A DNA stretch of 5,930 nt. Origin: Desulfocapsa sulfexigens (lineage in GTDB: Bacteria; Desulfobacterota; Desulfobulbia; Desulfobulbales; Desulfocapsaceae). Location of the stretch: assembly GCA_015661935.1 (NCBI GenBank), contig DQVD01000369.1, forward strand, positions 1-5,930, read 5' to 3'. The notes beneath the pieces were generated by a model. It saw nothing but the letters and a program-made list of their open reading frames with translations. It had not been told where the DNA came from and ran no database searches. A program made the position numbers and the translations under genes. Below, piece after piece: positions 1-5,687 of this stretch. How positions within the stretch are numbered: the stretch's first letter is position 1; every line of letters starts with the position of its first letter.

Positions 1-2729
1 AATCTGGCATACCGAAAAAGAAAGGAGGCATCTGTATACAAAGAACTTAACCTGCCGGTTATCCGTATACCATCAAGCACCATATCTATATATTCACCAT
101 CCATATGACCAGATGCTGTTTGCTCCCGCACACAATTGATAAATGAGCGTTGTTCCTCCTGTTTAGTTGAAAAGGTTACTTTTCCAGGAGTTCCTAATGG
201 CCATTGCCCCGCGGCCTGAACTTGATCCCGCAAATTTTCCTTATCAAAACCATCCAATGCTCCATCAACCAGGTGCTGATCCACCAGATAGTTTTGCAGA
301 GGATCCAGGATAAAAGGTTCGTGCTCTTCCAGGGATAAATCGCTTCCACCCAGCGCCACCCCCAATATATTTTTCACAAAATATTTCTGGGGATTTTGAA
401 AAAACACAAAGAGTTCATCAATGGTGACATTTTCAATTTTCTCTTTTTCGATACTTCCCTGCCACCATGGAACTATGGGAGAGGATTCTTCTCTCAAAGC
501 ATTGGACACTTCAAGTAACTTACGATTATAACTAAACAACGAAGAATCTTTTGTAAAATAGGTTTTTGAAAAACCATGCAGAGGATGGTAGTCAGTTAAT
601 TCTACCACTCCATACAATTCAGCCAGCTCGACCAACTCTGAAACAACAACAGATGGAGGCAGTGGATCATTACTCCGAATGGACTGCCCCACATAACTCA
701 GATACAAACTTTCTCTGGCTGAAAGGATCGCTTCCAGAAACTGGTACCTGTCATCGCTTCGCCTCGAACGATCCCCTGGAATAATTGTATCTCCCAAAAG
801 ATCAAAGGGCGGATGGTGATCTTTTTTCGGAAAAACAGTATCGTTCAAACCTAAAAGACAAACTTTCCTGAAAGGAATGGAGCGCATGGGCAGCATGGAA
901 CAGAAGGTGAGTTGCCCCCGGAGAAATCCGGAACTGGACTTCTTCTCTTCTGCAGCGCCTTCAACCCAGGAACGAATCACTTCAAAACTAAGGGGTTCGC
1001 CATGAATATTGCCATAATCCTGCCCAAGACCTGAGACTATTTTATGCAATTCAAGCAGGGCATCACTTTCATCTGAGATAAACAGCCTGTCCACATATGT
1101 CATCAGGACTTCCGACCATTTTGCAAGACTGTGAGGTACCCCGAACATTTCATAGGCATGCTCAAGAATCTCACAAAAAAGAGACAAGCCGCCAAGAGGC
1201 GCTGCAACAGCGCCTTCAATATCCTCATAGGGCAGGATACCAGCAACCCTGGAATTACCACCCGCCGCGTACCCCATCATCAGACGATCAAGCCCGCTTC
1301 GCCATGTGCACTCTTCCCGACCGGATAAACCACTGCTTTTCTTTTGTGTGCCGGACAACCCCCAGCGAATCCCTGAGGAGATTACCCAGTGACGGATCAA
1401 CTCAAGATCAGTTTCCTGAATTTCAAAACAGGGATACACCTCTTCTCTTTCAAAAAGATCAAGAACTTCTTCCCACCCAAAACGACTGCTGCAAAGATTC
1501 AGGAACTGGAGAAACACAGCGATAAAGGAATTACTGTACGCAGGATTTCGATCTGCAATTGAGTGGGGGACATCGTGAAAGACAGCAGGAATCAGTCCGC
1601 TATATTCCTGAATATCAGGTGCCATAACCACAATATCTTTCAACTTCAGATCAGGATCATTATCAAGCCAGTAGAGAATCCGATCTTTTACAATCATTAA
1701 CTCCCGATGCGGGGAGTGAGCTGAACTCACGACTATAGAGTCATCTTTAACAAAAGATTTACCCGGCAAAGTAATTTCGCCCTTCAACAGATCACTCTGT
1801 AGCCAATGGAGCAGACATGCTTTTTGTCCATCTTCCCCAAAAGGGTCTTCAAAACTTTTAAATTCTCGGGAAAACTGTACATCCTGAAGAAGCATCTGCT
1901 GGAATTCTCTTCCCTGCTGACCAAGAGAGGCAAGAAGAGGATGCCCCCCGGATGGAATCTCCAGGAGATTATTTTTCACCTGCATCCGCCGTGTCACCTG
2001 ATCCGTCCAATACGCCTTACAGGGAGACAACAGATAAAAATGCACATCACAATGATTGGATAACGCCTGCAAACAGCTCAAGAGAATGGGAGGGAGGCTG
2101 TGAACCCCGAATACAGAAAGCCGTTTTGGCAGCACAGAGGAAAGATCTGCCTTCTCACTTAAAAGAAGAATCAGATCACGAAGTAAAACCCCTCGATGGC
2201 GTGTGTGACCTATTGCTTCACCAAGCAGTTGCCAGAGTTCCATCTGATAGATCTCTGCAGGATTTTTTGTAAACCGCTTTCCCTGCTCCCAGTCATCGAT
2301 CATAGCCAGCCGCATGATTTGATACTGATCAAAAACATAGGCCAGCTGCTGAGCCAACTGGTACCTTTTCATGCCACTGGTATCATTTGCCATATAACGA
2401 ATAAGCAGCTTAAAGGTGTCACCACTCACGGTACGAAGGATCTGATCAATTCGCCAGCAGAGTTGATCCCTGGCATAATCTTCAGGGCCTGATTCCACGC
2501 CAAGCCGATCTGCCATCCGTGCAAAAAAACGGGTTGGCAGCATATATTCATAGTTGCACCAGGAAACAAAACGCTCCGAAAGACGTTGAGAGAGCATACG
2601 CTCCATGCCCTGGCTCTGGATAAGGAAGTACTCGGGCTCAAAGGGATCACGCATCTCGTCGAGGTGGAGAACTTCGACAAGTTGACGAATCAGATTTTCG
2701 CTTTTATTTGAAAGATGAAGATAAAACAT
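1..2729 (-). CDS. recC: Exodeoxyribonuclease V gamma subunit (RecC), 3' end beyond window
   Basis: RecC is the non-catalytic subunit of the cytoplasmic RecBCD helicase-nuclease. It holds RecB and RecD together, splits the duplex and recognises Chi during double-strand-break repair. I read 909 codons from the ATG at 2729 to the left edge and found no in-frame stop. Family hallmarks appear in order: an N-terminal block with PFEPEYFLIQSQGMERML (residues 29-46) and LPTRFF (64-69); LHWLQSDLL (307-315); LTFCSMLPMRSIPFR from 607; GDRSRRSDDRY (652-662) followed by a YLSYVGQSI-type stretch; an ELFVFFQNPQKYF segment near 770, opening the nuclease-like C-terminal domain; and FLFRYAR at the edge. E. coli RecC has 1122 residues, so roughly 150-210 are missing beyond the window. 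The start matches the usual N-terminus, but no clear Shine-Dalgarno precedes it; an in-frame GTG at 2753 is the only plausible upstream alternative. recB and recD often follow recC, so they may lie to the left. The gene is divergent from the acetyltransferase. Confidence 0.95.
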   Translation of the reverse strand, partial: MFYLHLSNKSENLIRQLVEVLHLDEMRDPFEPEYFLIQSQGMERMLSQRLSERFVSWCNYEYMLPTRFFARMADRLGVESGPEDYARDQLCWRIDQILRTVSGDTFKLLIRYMANDTSGMKRYQLAQQLAYVFDQYQIMRLAMIDDWEQGKRFTKNPAEIYQMELWQLLGEAIGHTRHRGVLLRDLILLLSEKADLSSVLPKRLSVFGVHSLPPILLSCLQALSNHCDVHFYLLSPCKAYWTDQVTRRMQVKNNLLEIPSGGHPLLASLGQQGREFQQMLLQDVQFSREFKSFEDPFGEDGQKACLLHWLQSDLLKGEITLPGKSFVKDDSIVVSSAHSPHRELMIVKDRILYWLDNDPDLKLKDIVVMAPDIQEYSGLIPAVFHDVPHSIADRNPAYSNSFIAVFLQFLNLCSSRFGWEEVLDLFEREEVYPCFEIQETDLELIRHWVISSGIRWGLSGTQKKSSGLSGREECTWRSGLDRLMMGYAAGGNSRVAGILPYEDIEGAVAAPLGGLSLFCEILEHAYEMFGVPHSLAKWSEVLMTYVDRLFISDESDALLELHKIVSGLGQDYGNIHGEPLSFEVIRSWVEGAAEEKKSSSGFLRGQLTFCSMLPMRSIPFRKVCLLGLNDTVFPKKDHHPPFDLLGDTIIPGDRSRRSDDRYQFLEAILSARESLYLSYVGQSIRSNDPLPPSVVVSELVELAELYGVVELTDYHPLHGFSKTYFTKDSSLFSYNRKLLEVSNALREESSPIVPWWQGSIEKEKIENVTIDELFVFFQNPQKYFVKNILGVALGGSDLSLEEHEPFILDPLQNYLVDQHLVDGALDGFDKENLRDQVQAAGQWPLGTPGKVTFSTKQEEQRSFINCVREQTASGHMDGEYIDMVLDGIRITGRLSSLYTDASFLFRYAR

Positions 2730-2768
2730 GAAATATATAGAAATGGATTCCACAGGTTCAGAAGAGTC

Positions 2769-2796
2769 TTGACTCGTATGGCTTTATACTTAGTAT
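2769..2796 (+). promoter_or_regulatory. Candidate sigma-70 promoter for the acetyltransferase gene
   Basis: TTGACT at 2769-2774 matches the -35 consensus in five of six positions. TAGTAT at 2791-2796, 16 bp downstream, matches the -10 consensus in four of six. The start codon it would serve is 50 bp further on. The -10 element lies in a perfect palindrome. This is a motif match only, and the 117-bp divergent region is AT-rich enough for chance matches. Confidence 0.4.
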
Positions 2797-2797
2797 A
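2785..2797. promoter_or_regulatory. 13-bp palindrome in the recC/acetyltransferase divergent region, possible operator
   Basis: TATACT-T-AGTATA is a perfect inverted repeat with a one-base centre. It overlaps the candidate -10 of the plus-strand promoter. Read on the minus strand it also supplies a TATACT hexamer about 63 bp upstream of the recC ATG, although I could not find a well-spaced -35 for it. It could be an operator serving one or both genes, or simply an AT-rich -10 coincidence. Confidence 0.3.
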
Positions 2798-2846
2798 GAG
2801 CAACAAAAACCAAGAATTATATAACCACACTCCCTCGCCATTTACC

Positions 2847-3344
2847 ATGCAAATACGTATTGCCAGACAAAATGATCTGAAACAGATGGTTGCCATTTAC
2901 AATCAGGCAATAAAAGATGGAAACTGCACAGCTGACACCAAACCTCTCACCGTGGAGGATCGTCAGGAGTGGTTTAATGGTCATTCATCACACAAATATC
3001 CTATTTTTGTGAAGGAAGAAGATAACACAGAAACCATCAGCGGCTGGTGCAGCCTCAGTGCTCACCGAAAGGGCAGGATGGCCTTGGAAAACGTAGCGGA
3101 AATCAGCTATTATGTGGATCGTGGTTGCAGAGGAAAGGGAATTGGCAGGAAACTAATACAACACGCACTTCTTGAAGCACCAAAACTGGGACTTCATAAT
3201 CTTTTTGCCATCCTGCTTGATATCAATCAGGTAAGTGTTGAACTGCTCGAAAAAAATGGCTTCACACAATGGGGACACCTTCCCGACATCGCGGAATTCC
3301 CGGATAAAGTATGCGGGCAATTTATCTATGGCCGCAAAGTTTAA
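2847..3344 (+). CDS. GNAT-family N-acetyltransferase (phosphinothricin/YncA-like)
   Basis: Predicted cytoplasmic enzyme that moves an acetyl group from acetyl-CoA to an amine. At 165 residues it has the usual length of a single-domain GNAT protein. The N-terminus (IRIARQNDLKQMVAIYNQAI, 3-22) is the usual opening of the PAT/YncA branch. AEISYYVDRGCRGKGIG (84-100) holds strand 4 and the acetyl-CoA pyrophosphate loop, R95-G-K-G-I-G100. VELLEKNGF (131-139) followed by GHL is the conserved motif B. Characterised relatives acetylate phosphinothricin, methionine sulfoximine or methionine analogues; the substrate here cannot be told from sequence. The ATG at 2847 is the only reasonable start, because an in-frame TAG lies at 2796-2798 with no other start codon between. 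No good Shine-Dalgarno precedes it, so translation may be weak or leaderless-like. It is divergent from recC and convergent with the small membrane protein gene, with 7 bp between the two stops. Confidence 0.88.
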   Translation: MQIRIARQNDLKQMVAIYNQAIKDGNCTADTKPLTVEDRQEWFNGHSSHKYPIFVKEEDNTETISGWCSLSAHRKGRMALENVAEISYYVDRGCRGKGIGRKLIQHALLEAPKLGLHNLFAILLDINQVSVELLEKNGFTQWGHLPDIAEFPDKVCGQFIYGRKV

Positions 3345-3351
3345 AGCAATC

Positions 3352-3669
3352 TCAGGGAAGCTGCGGCGGAACAGCTCCACCAGTATAGTCATAAATCCCA
3401 TAGACAAGTCCGGCAAATATTCCTATGGTGAAAAACAACCTAAGCCGTGCGAACCAGGGAACTTTTTCCCCTCCTGCAGCATATTGAATAACGGACACCA
3501 CAACAAAGGTGATTCCGATCACATATGGAGAAGTCAACAGGATCTGTTCAGCAGTTGCCAGAAAGCTGGTCAGCGGATCCGATGCAAGGCGCAGGTTAAA
3601 AAGTACATACACTACTGCTATTACATAAAACGATAAATTATTATTCTTTTTTCCTTTAACAGGTTCCAT
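3352..3669 (-). CDS. Small three-helix membrane protein, function unknown
   Basis: I do not recognise a family. The 105-residue product starts with a short Lys/Asn-rich tail (MEPVKGKKNNN) and has three hydrophobic stretches at about residues 13-28, 46-65 and 76-95. Charged or polar linkers separate them (RLASD near 27-31; GGEKVPWFARLR near 66-77). It looks like an inner-membrane protein with a positive N-terminus, probably cytoplasmic. No catalytic motif is visible. The ATG at 3669 is chosen over an upstream in-frame TTG at 3675. GAGTGAT, resembling part of a Shine-Dalgarno site, lies shortly upstream within the neighbouring coding sequence. That ATG abuts the divergent ATG of the next gene, so the two 5' ends interlock. 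The helix pattern of this strand makes it more credible than the overlapping plus-strand frame at 3235-3636. No terminator fits between it and the convergent acetyltransferase gene. Confidence 0.72.
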   Translation of the reverse strand: MEPVKGKKNNNLSFYVIAVVYVLFNLRLASDPLTSFLATAEQILLTSPYVIGITFVVVSVIQYAAGGEKVPWFARLRLFFTIGIFAGLVYGIYDYTGGAVPPQLP

Positions 3670-3672
3670 ATG
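3667..3672. promoter_or_regulatory. Abutting divergent start codons (CAT|ATG)
   Basis: CATATG is a palindrome in which bases 3667-3669 are the minus-strand ATG of the small membrane protein and bases 3670-3672 are the plus-strand ATG of the 373-residue protein. There is no intergenic DNA at all. The ribosome-binding site and, unless transcripts are leaderless, the promoter of each gene must sit inside the other's coding sequence. This depends on both start choices being right. Confidence 0.55.
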
Positions 3673-4791
3673 CAATCACTCAATAGTCTTTATTTTCCTG
3701 AAACAATCCTGCCCCGCCATCTGCGAAACTGTCTGCTTCTGCTTCCCGACACTCTGCATCTACTGCAACCGGTGGAACCGGCGGAAGATGTTTCAGAGGC
3801 AAAGTCCGCTGATGATATTTTCATGGAGCAGGGAATATGTCAAGTCCATACTCCATCCCCTCTTGGAAAAGACCGGGAACGGTTCCTGGGACTACTGACC
3901 GAAATTCGGACCAGAAAGGATTCCTTTGCCGAGCAGTTAAGCGGTTTGACTCTGGCTCATATGTCAAAAGAAGCGGGTCGTGGGGATCATAGCAGTCAAG
4001 CGATTATGTCCAAGCTGCTTGGTGAACAGGTTCCAGCTGATACAGAATCTGAAGAAGAGAGTAAAAAAGCAGCACTCTGGCAGGCACGTCTTGTACTTGC
4101 TCTTGCAGAAATCCTTGATACGGAAGAAGCAGAACTGGCACGGTCTCTCTCAGATATTGACGACAGTGAACTGGCGCTTTTTCAAGATCTTAAGGGAGAA
4201 GAGGAAGGTGGAGAGACTAATGAGGAGGACAGTCCTTTAGCAGAACTGATGCGCATCAAGGCAAAACTTAATCAGCCGCGCCCGGGAACAGTTAAGAGAC
4301 GTCTTCAGGCATGGAGAACACTTTATTCCGCTGGTACTCTTCCTGAAAACTTCCGGTTCTGGATGACCAGCCAGGAAGAAGCGGCAGAGCTTCTCATCAA
4401 CGACTACGAAACACAATCGGGAAGAAACGCTGTACCTTTACTACTCCTTGACCTGCCCGAACAGATATATATGAGAGATAAGGATGGACTTGAAAACATA
4501 AAAAACTTTCAGGAAAGAGCAACGACAGTACGCAGTGATATCATAGAAAAACTAAGCGGCATCGTAAGTAAGGAACACCTGAATGTTGTTGATCCAGTAG
4601 CCCTGCTCCCGGACGCCGGTATTCTTGCCCGTGACTGGAATGATTTGATTGAGTATCACTTTCCGGAAGAACACTTTGGCCGAAAGAAACTGGATCTGCA
4701 ATTCCTGGCTAATATCTCTTTGGATCAACTTGTCGGTGGAAAAACGACCGATAAACAATGCCATGGAATCGTGGCACTGTACCGGGAATAA
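3670..4791 (+). CDS. Hypothetical acidic soluble protein, 373 residues
   Basis: I do not recognise this protein. It has no signal peptide and no convincing membrane helix, so it is probably cytoplasmic. The N-terminus (LYFPETILPRHL, 7-18, then a Leu-rich stretch and LLQPVEP, 31-37) looks like a compact conserved module. A charged mainly helical middle follows, with acidic tracts at 124-130 (DTESEEE) and 176-187 (GEEEGGETNEED). The helix between them, around 135-170, is rich in Ala, Leu and Glu (QARLVLALAEIL). The C-terminal half holds LQAWRTLYSAG (212-222), VPLLLLDLPEQIY (255-267) and LLPDAGILARDWNDLIEYHFPEEHFG (312-337). No nucleotide-binding, metal-binding or catalytic signature stands out. 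The ATG at 3670 has only a partial Shine-Dalgarno (AGG at 3661-3663), but starting there keeps the FPET-type N-terminus. Its 5' end interlocks with the divergent membrane-protein gene, which hints at shared control. Base composition resembles the neighbours. Two hairpins follow its stop. Confidence 0.8.
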   Translation: MQSLNSLYFPETILPRHLRNCLLLLPDTLHLLQPVEPAEDVSEAKSADDIFMEQGICQVHTPSPLGKDRERFLGLLTEIRTRKDSFAEQLSGLTLAHMSKEAGRGDHSSQAIMSKLLGEQVPADTESEEESKKAALWQARLVLALAEILDTEEAELARSLSDIDDSELALFQDLKGEEEGGETNEEDSPLAELMRIKAKLNQPRPGTVKRRLQAWRTLYSAGTLPENFRFWMTSQEEAAELLINDYETQSGRNAVPLLLLDLPEQIYMRDKDGLENIKNFQERATTVRSDIIEKLSGIVSKEHLNVVDPVALLPDAGILARDWNDLIEYHFPEEHFGRKKLDLQFLANISLDQLVGGKTTDKQCHGIVALYRE

Positions 4792-4805
4792 CGCTAGTCT
4801 TCACA

Positions 4806-4827
4806 TTCCCGCGCGGAAGCGTGGGAA
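4806..4827 (+). repeat. REP-like hairpin with a GGAA loop
   Basis: TTCCCGCGC (4806-4814) and GCGTGGGAA (4819-4827) form a 9-bp stem closed by GGAA, a GNRA-type tetraloop. The only imperfection is G4811 opposite T4822, a wobble pair in plus-strand RNA or single-stranded DNA. The following sequence is A-rich (CAAAAAGAAAAAG), not T-rich, so it is not a standard intrinsic terminator for the plus-strand gene ending 14 bases earlier. The core resembles the GTTCCCACGC...GCGTGGGAAC palindromes that are abundant between genes in many proteobacteria as REP-type elements. That resemblance is from memory, and copy number cannot be judged from one window. Confidence 0.6.
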
Positions 4828-4844
4828 CAAAAAGAAAAAGTTTA

Positions 4845-4955
4845 GCAAATTCACAATAAATAAACACAGGTGCTGCATCTTTGTCCGTTCGCGCCCTCCC
4901 GCAATAGTCCTCCTATGCGAGAGGGCGCTAACGGACGAAGATGCGGCGCCTGTGA
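4845..4955 (-). terminator. Possible transcription terminator of the universal stress gene
   Basis: On the minus strand the stop codon at 4958-4956 is followed almost at once by the GC-rich long stem and then by the U-rich run TTTATTTATT at 4864-4855. That order matches a factor-independent terminator, but the stem is about three to four times longer than usual and the U run is interrupted. The function is inferred from position and composition. Confidence 0.35.
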
Positions 4956-4964
4956 TTACTTATT
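4855..4964 (+). repeat. Long imperfect inverted repeat, about 110-nt hairpin
   Basis: Arms at 4865-4898 and 4921-4954 are complementary over 34 positions, with three G-T wobbles (4871/4948, 4874/4945, 4882/4937) and one C/T mismatch (4890/4929). Inside, CGCAATAG (4900-4907) and CTATGCG (4913-4919) pair with one bulged A around the loop TCCTC. Outside, 4855-4864 and 4955-4964 pair at eight of ten positions. The structure fills most of the gap between convergent genes, and its right edge reaches into the last codons of the stress gene. On the minus strand it is followed by TTTATTTATT, so it may also end that transcript. It is far longer than a normal intrinsic terminator. It could be a miniature mobile element, a structured RNA or an RNase III target. 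No target-site duplication is evident. Confidence 0.8.
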
Positions 4965-5438
4965 ACAGCAGGTGTAGGGGTTAATTGTTAATACCGGGCA
5001 GGTCGCCGCCTTAACAACCTTATCCGCAACACTACCAAACATAATCTTCTCCAAACCCTTATACCCATGGGTTCCCATGGCAATAAGACCATCATCCTGC
5101 TCACTTGCATAATCCACAATTTGCTCAGCAACATCACCAACCAGAACCTTTCCTAGTACCTCTTTCACCCCTTTTTCTTTGGCAAAAGCTTCAAGTTCCC
5201 CGCAAAAAGCAGCCATTTTTTCCTCGGCCTGACTAAAAAGATCCTGCTCAAAATCAGGGATACTCATCTGGGGAACAAAAAATCCGGAGTAATCTTCAAA
5301 CTTCTGAACAACAAACAACAGGATAAGATCGGCCTGAAAACTACCGGCCATAAAAACGGCAGATTCTGCGATCAATTTTGAATTATCTGAGAAATCAACA
5401 GGTGTTACGACACTACTCACTTTCTGGATTCTTTTCAT
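4956..5438 (-). CDS. Universal stress protein, UspA family, ATP-binding type
   Basis: Single-domain cytoplasmic universal stress protein of 160 residues, a normal length for the family. It opens with VVTPVDFSDNS (10-20), where D15 is the conserved adenine-contacting Asp at the end of strand 1. It continues with a GKVLVGDVAEQIVDYA block (96-111). GTHG (122-125), nine residues and GS (135-136) fit the G-x2-G-x9-G(S/T) phosphate-binding motif of the ATP-binding subgroup typified by MJ0577. The usual CPVLT ending follows (147-151), then a short tail with two Cys (157-158). Such proteins bind ATP, often as dimers, and are induced by starvation, oxidative or respiratory stress; the specific role here is unknown. 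AGGAG, five bases before the ATG at 5438, fixes the start. It appears to be a single-gene transcript, convergent with the 373-residue gene. Confidence 0.95.
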   Translation of the reverse strand: MKRIQKVSSVVTPVDFSDNSKLIAESAVFMAGSFQADLILLFVVQKFEDYSGFFVPQMSIPDFEQDLFSQAEEKMAAFCGELEAFAKEKGVKEVLGKVLVGDVAEQIVDYASEQDDGLIAMGTHGYKGLEKIMFGSVADKVVKAATCPVLTINPYTCCNK

Positions 5439-5492
5439 GGATTCTCCTGACAGGTTAAGTTTAATGGCGTCGTAAAAAACATTTTTCTACTT

Positions 5493-5522
5493 TGTATATG
5501 CACTCACAAAAGTATCTGACAA
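5493..5522 (-). promoter_or_regulatory. Candidate promoter of the universal stress gene
   Basis: On the minus strand TTGTCA (5522-5517) and TATACA (5498-5493) are separated by 18 bp, matching sigma-70 consensus in five and four of six positions. Transcription would start near 5486, giving a leader of about 50 bases. An exact TTGACA also occurs at 5530-5525 but has no -10 at a normal distance. This is a motif match only. Confidence 0.4.
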
Positions 5523-5529
5523 AATGTCA
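5517..5529. promoter_or_regulatory. Palindrome TGACA-AAA-TGTCA, possible regulator site
   Basis: A perfect 5-bp inverted repeat with a three-base centre covers the candidate -35 of the stress-gene promoter. A dimeric regulator bound here would overlap RNA polymerase. I cannot assign it to a known regulator; it is not an FNR/CRP consensus half-site pair. Confidence 0.3.
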
Positions 5530-5687
5530 AATATGTACGGCTTCTTATTCAATTTTCACATATTTTCCTGTTCCTCACAAGAAAAATATGACGCCGCATA
5601 GCTGATGAGTATTCATTTATCTGTTTGTGTTCATTTCCTGCCGGACCCTAAGGAACGGGGACGAAATAAACATTACGTAACAACTCC

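Larger units (their letters stand above)
5439..5687. other. Intergenic region between the stress gene and the BRCT gene
   Basis: This 249-bp AT-rich stretch has no credible gene. Besides the stress-gene promoter it holds a widely spaced inverted repeat, GGCGTCGTA (5466-5474) and TATGACGCC (5587-5595), matching at eight of nine positions. It also holds a weak AT-rich hairpin with arms at 5559-5570 and 5578-5590, and an 8-bp palindrome TTACGTAA at 5673-5680. The minus-strand string TTTTTTACGACGCCAT (5479-5464) resembles a motif I remember between genes of deltaproteobacteria. No clear terminator follows the BRCT gene. Confidence 0.5.

Noticed and set aside
1097..1525. 142-residue plus-strand frame opposite recC
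   Set aside because: It is antisense to well-conserved RecC coding sequence and its Gln/Arg/Thr/Pro-rich translation looks like a shadow. The same applies to plus-strand frames at 566-784, 1131-1328, 1806-2063, 1952-2272 and 2196-2492.
2426..2680. 84-residue minus-strand frame overlapping the recC 5' part
   Set aside because: It is in a different frame from the RecC reading, which carries the family motifs there, and its translation has no recognisable features.
1..2729. Possible frameshift or stop in recC, since the long frame is open at the window edge
   Set aside because: Codon-by-codon reading from the ATG at 2729 reaches the left edge in the same frame with family motifs at both ends and no stop.
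2690..2896. 68-residue minus-strand hydrophobic frame across the divergent region
   Set aside because: It overlaps both the recC start and the acetyltransferase start and translates AT-rich promoter DNA; hydrophobicity is expected from base composition.
3235..3636. 133-residue plus-strand frame opposite the small membrane protein
   Set aside because: It overlaps the acetyltransferase C-terminus in another frame and is polar and low in pattern, while the opposite strand gives three clean membrane helices.
4865..4954. Integron attC site
   Set aside because: The length would fit, but the outer ends lack the RYYYAAC and GTTRRRY boxes in the required places; the CGTT and TAACG strings are inside the stem and in the wrong order.
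4649..4984. 111-residue plus-strand frame across the hairpins
   Set aside because: It runs out of frame through the 3' end of the 373-residue gene and then through palindromic DNA; it has no coding character.
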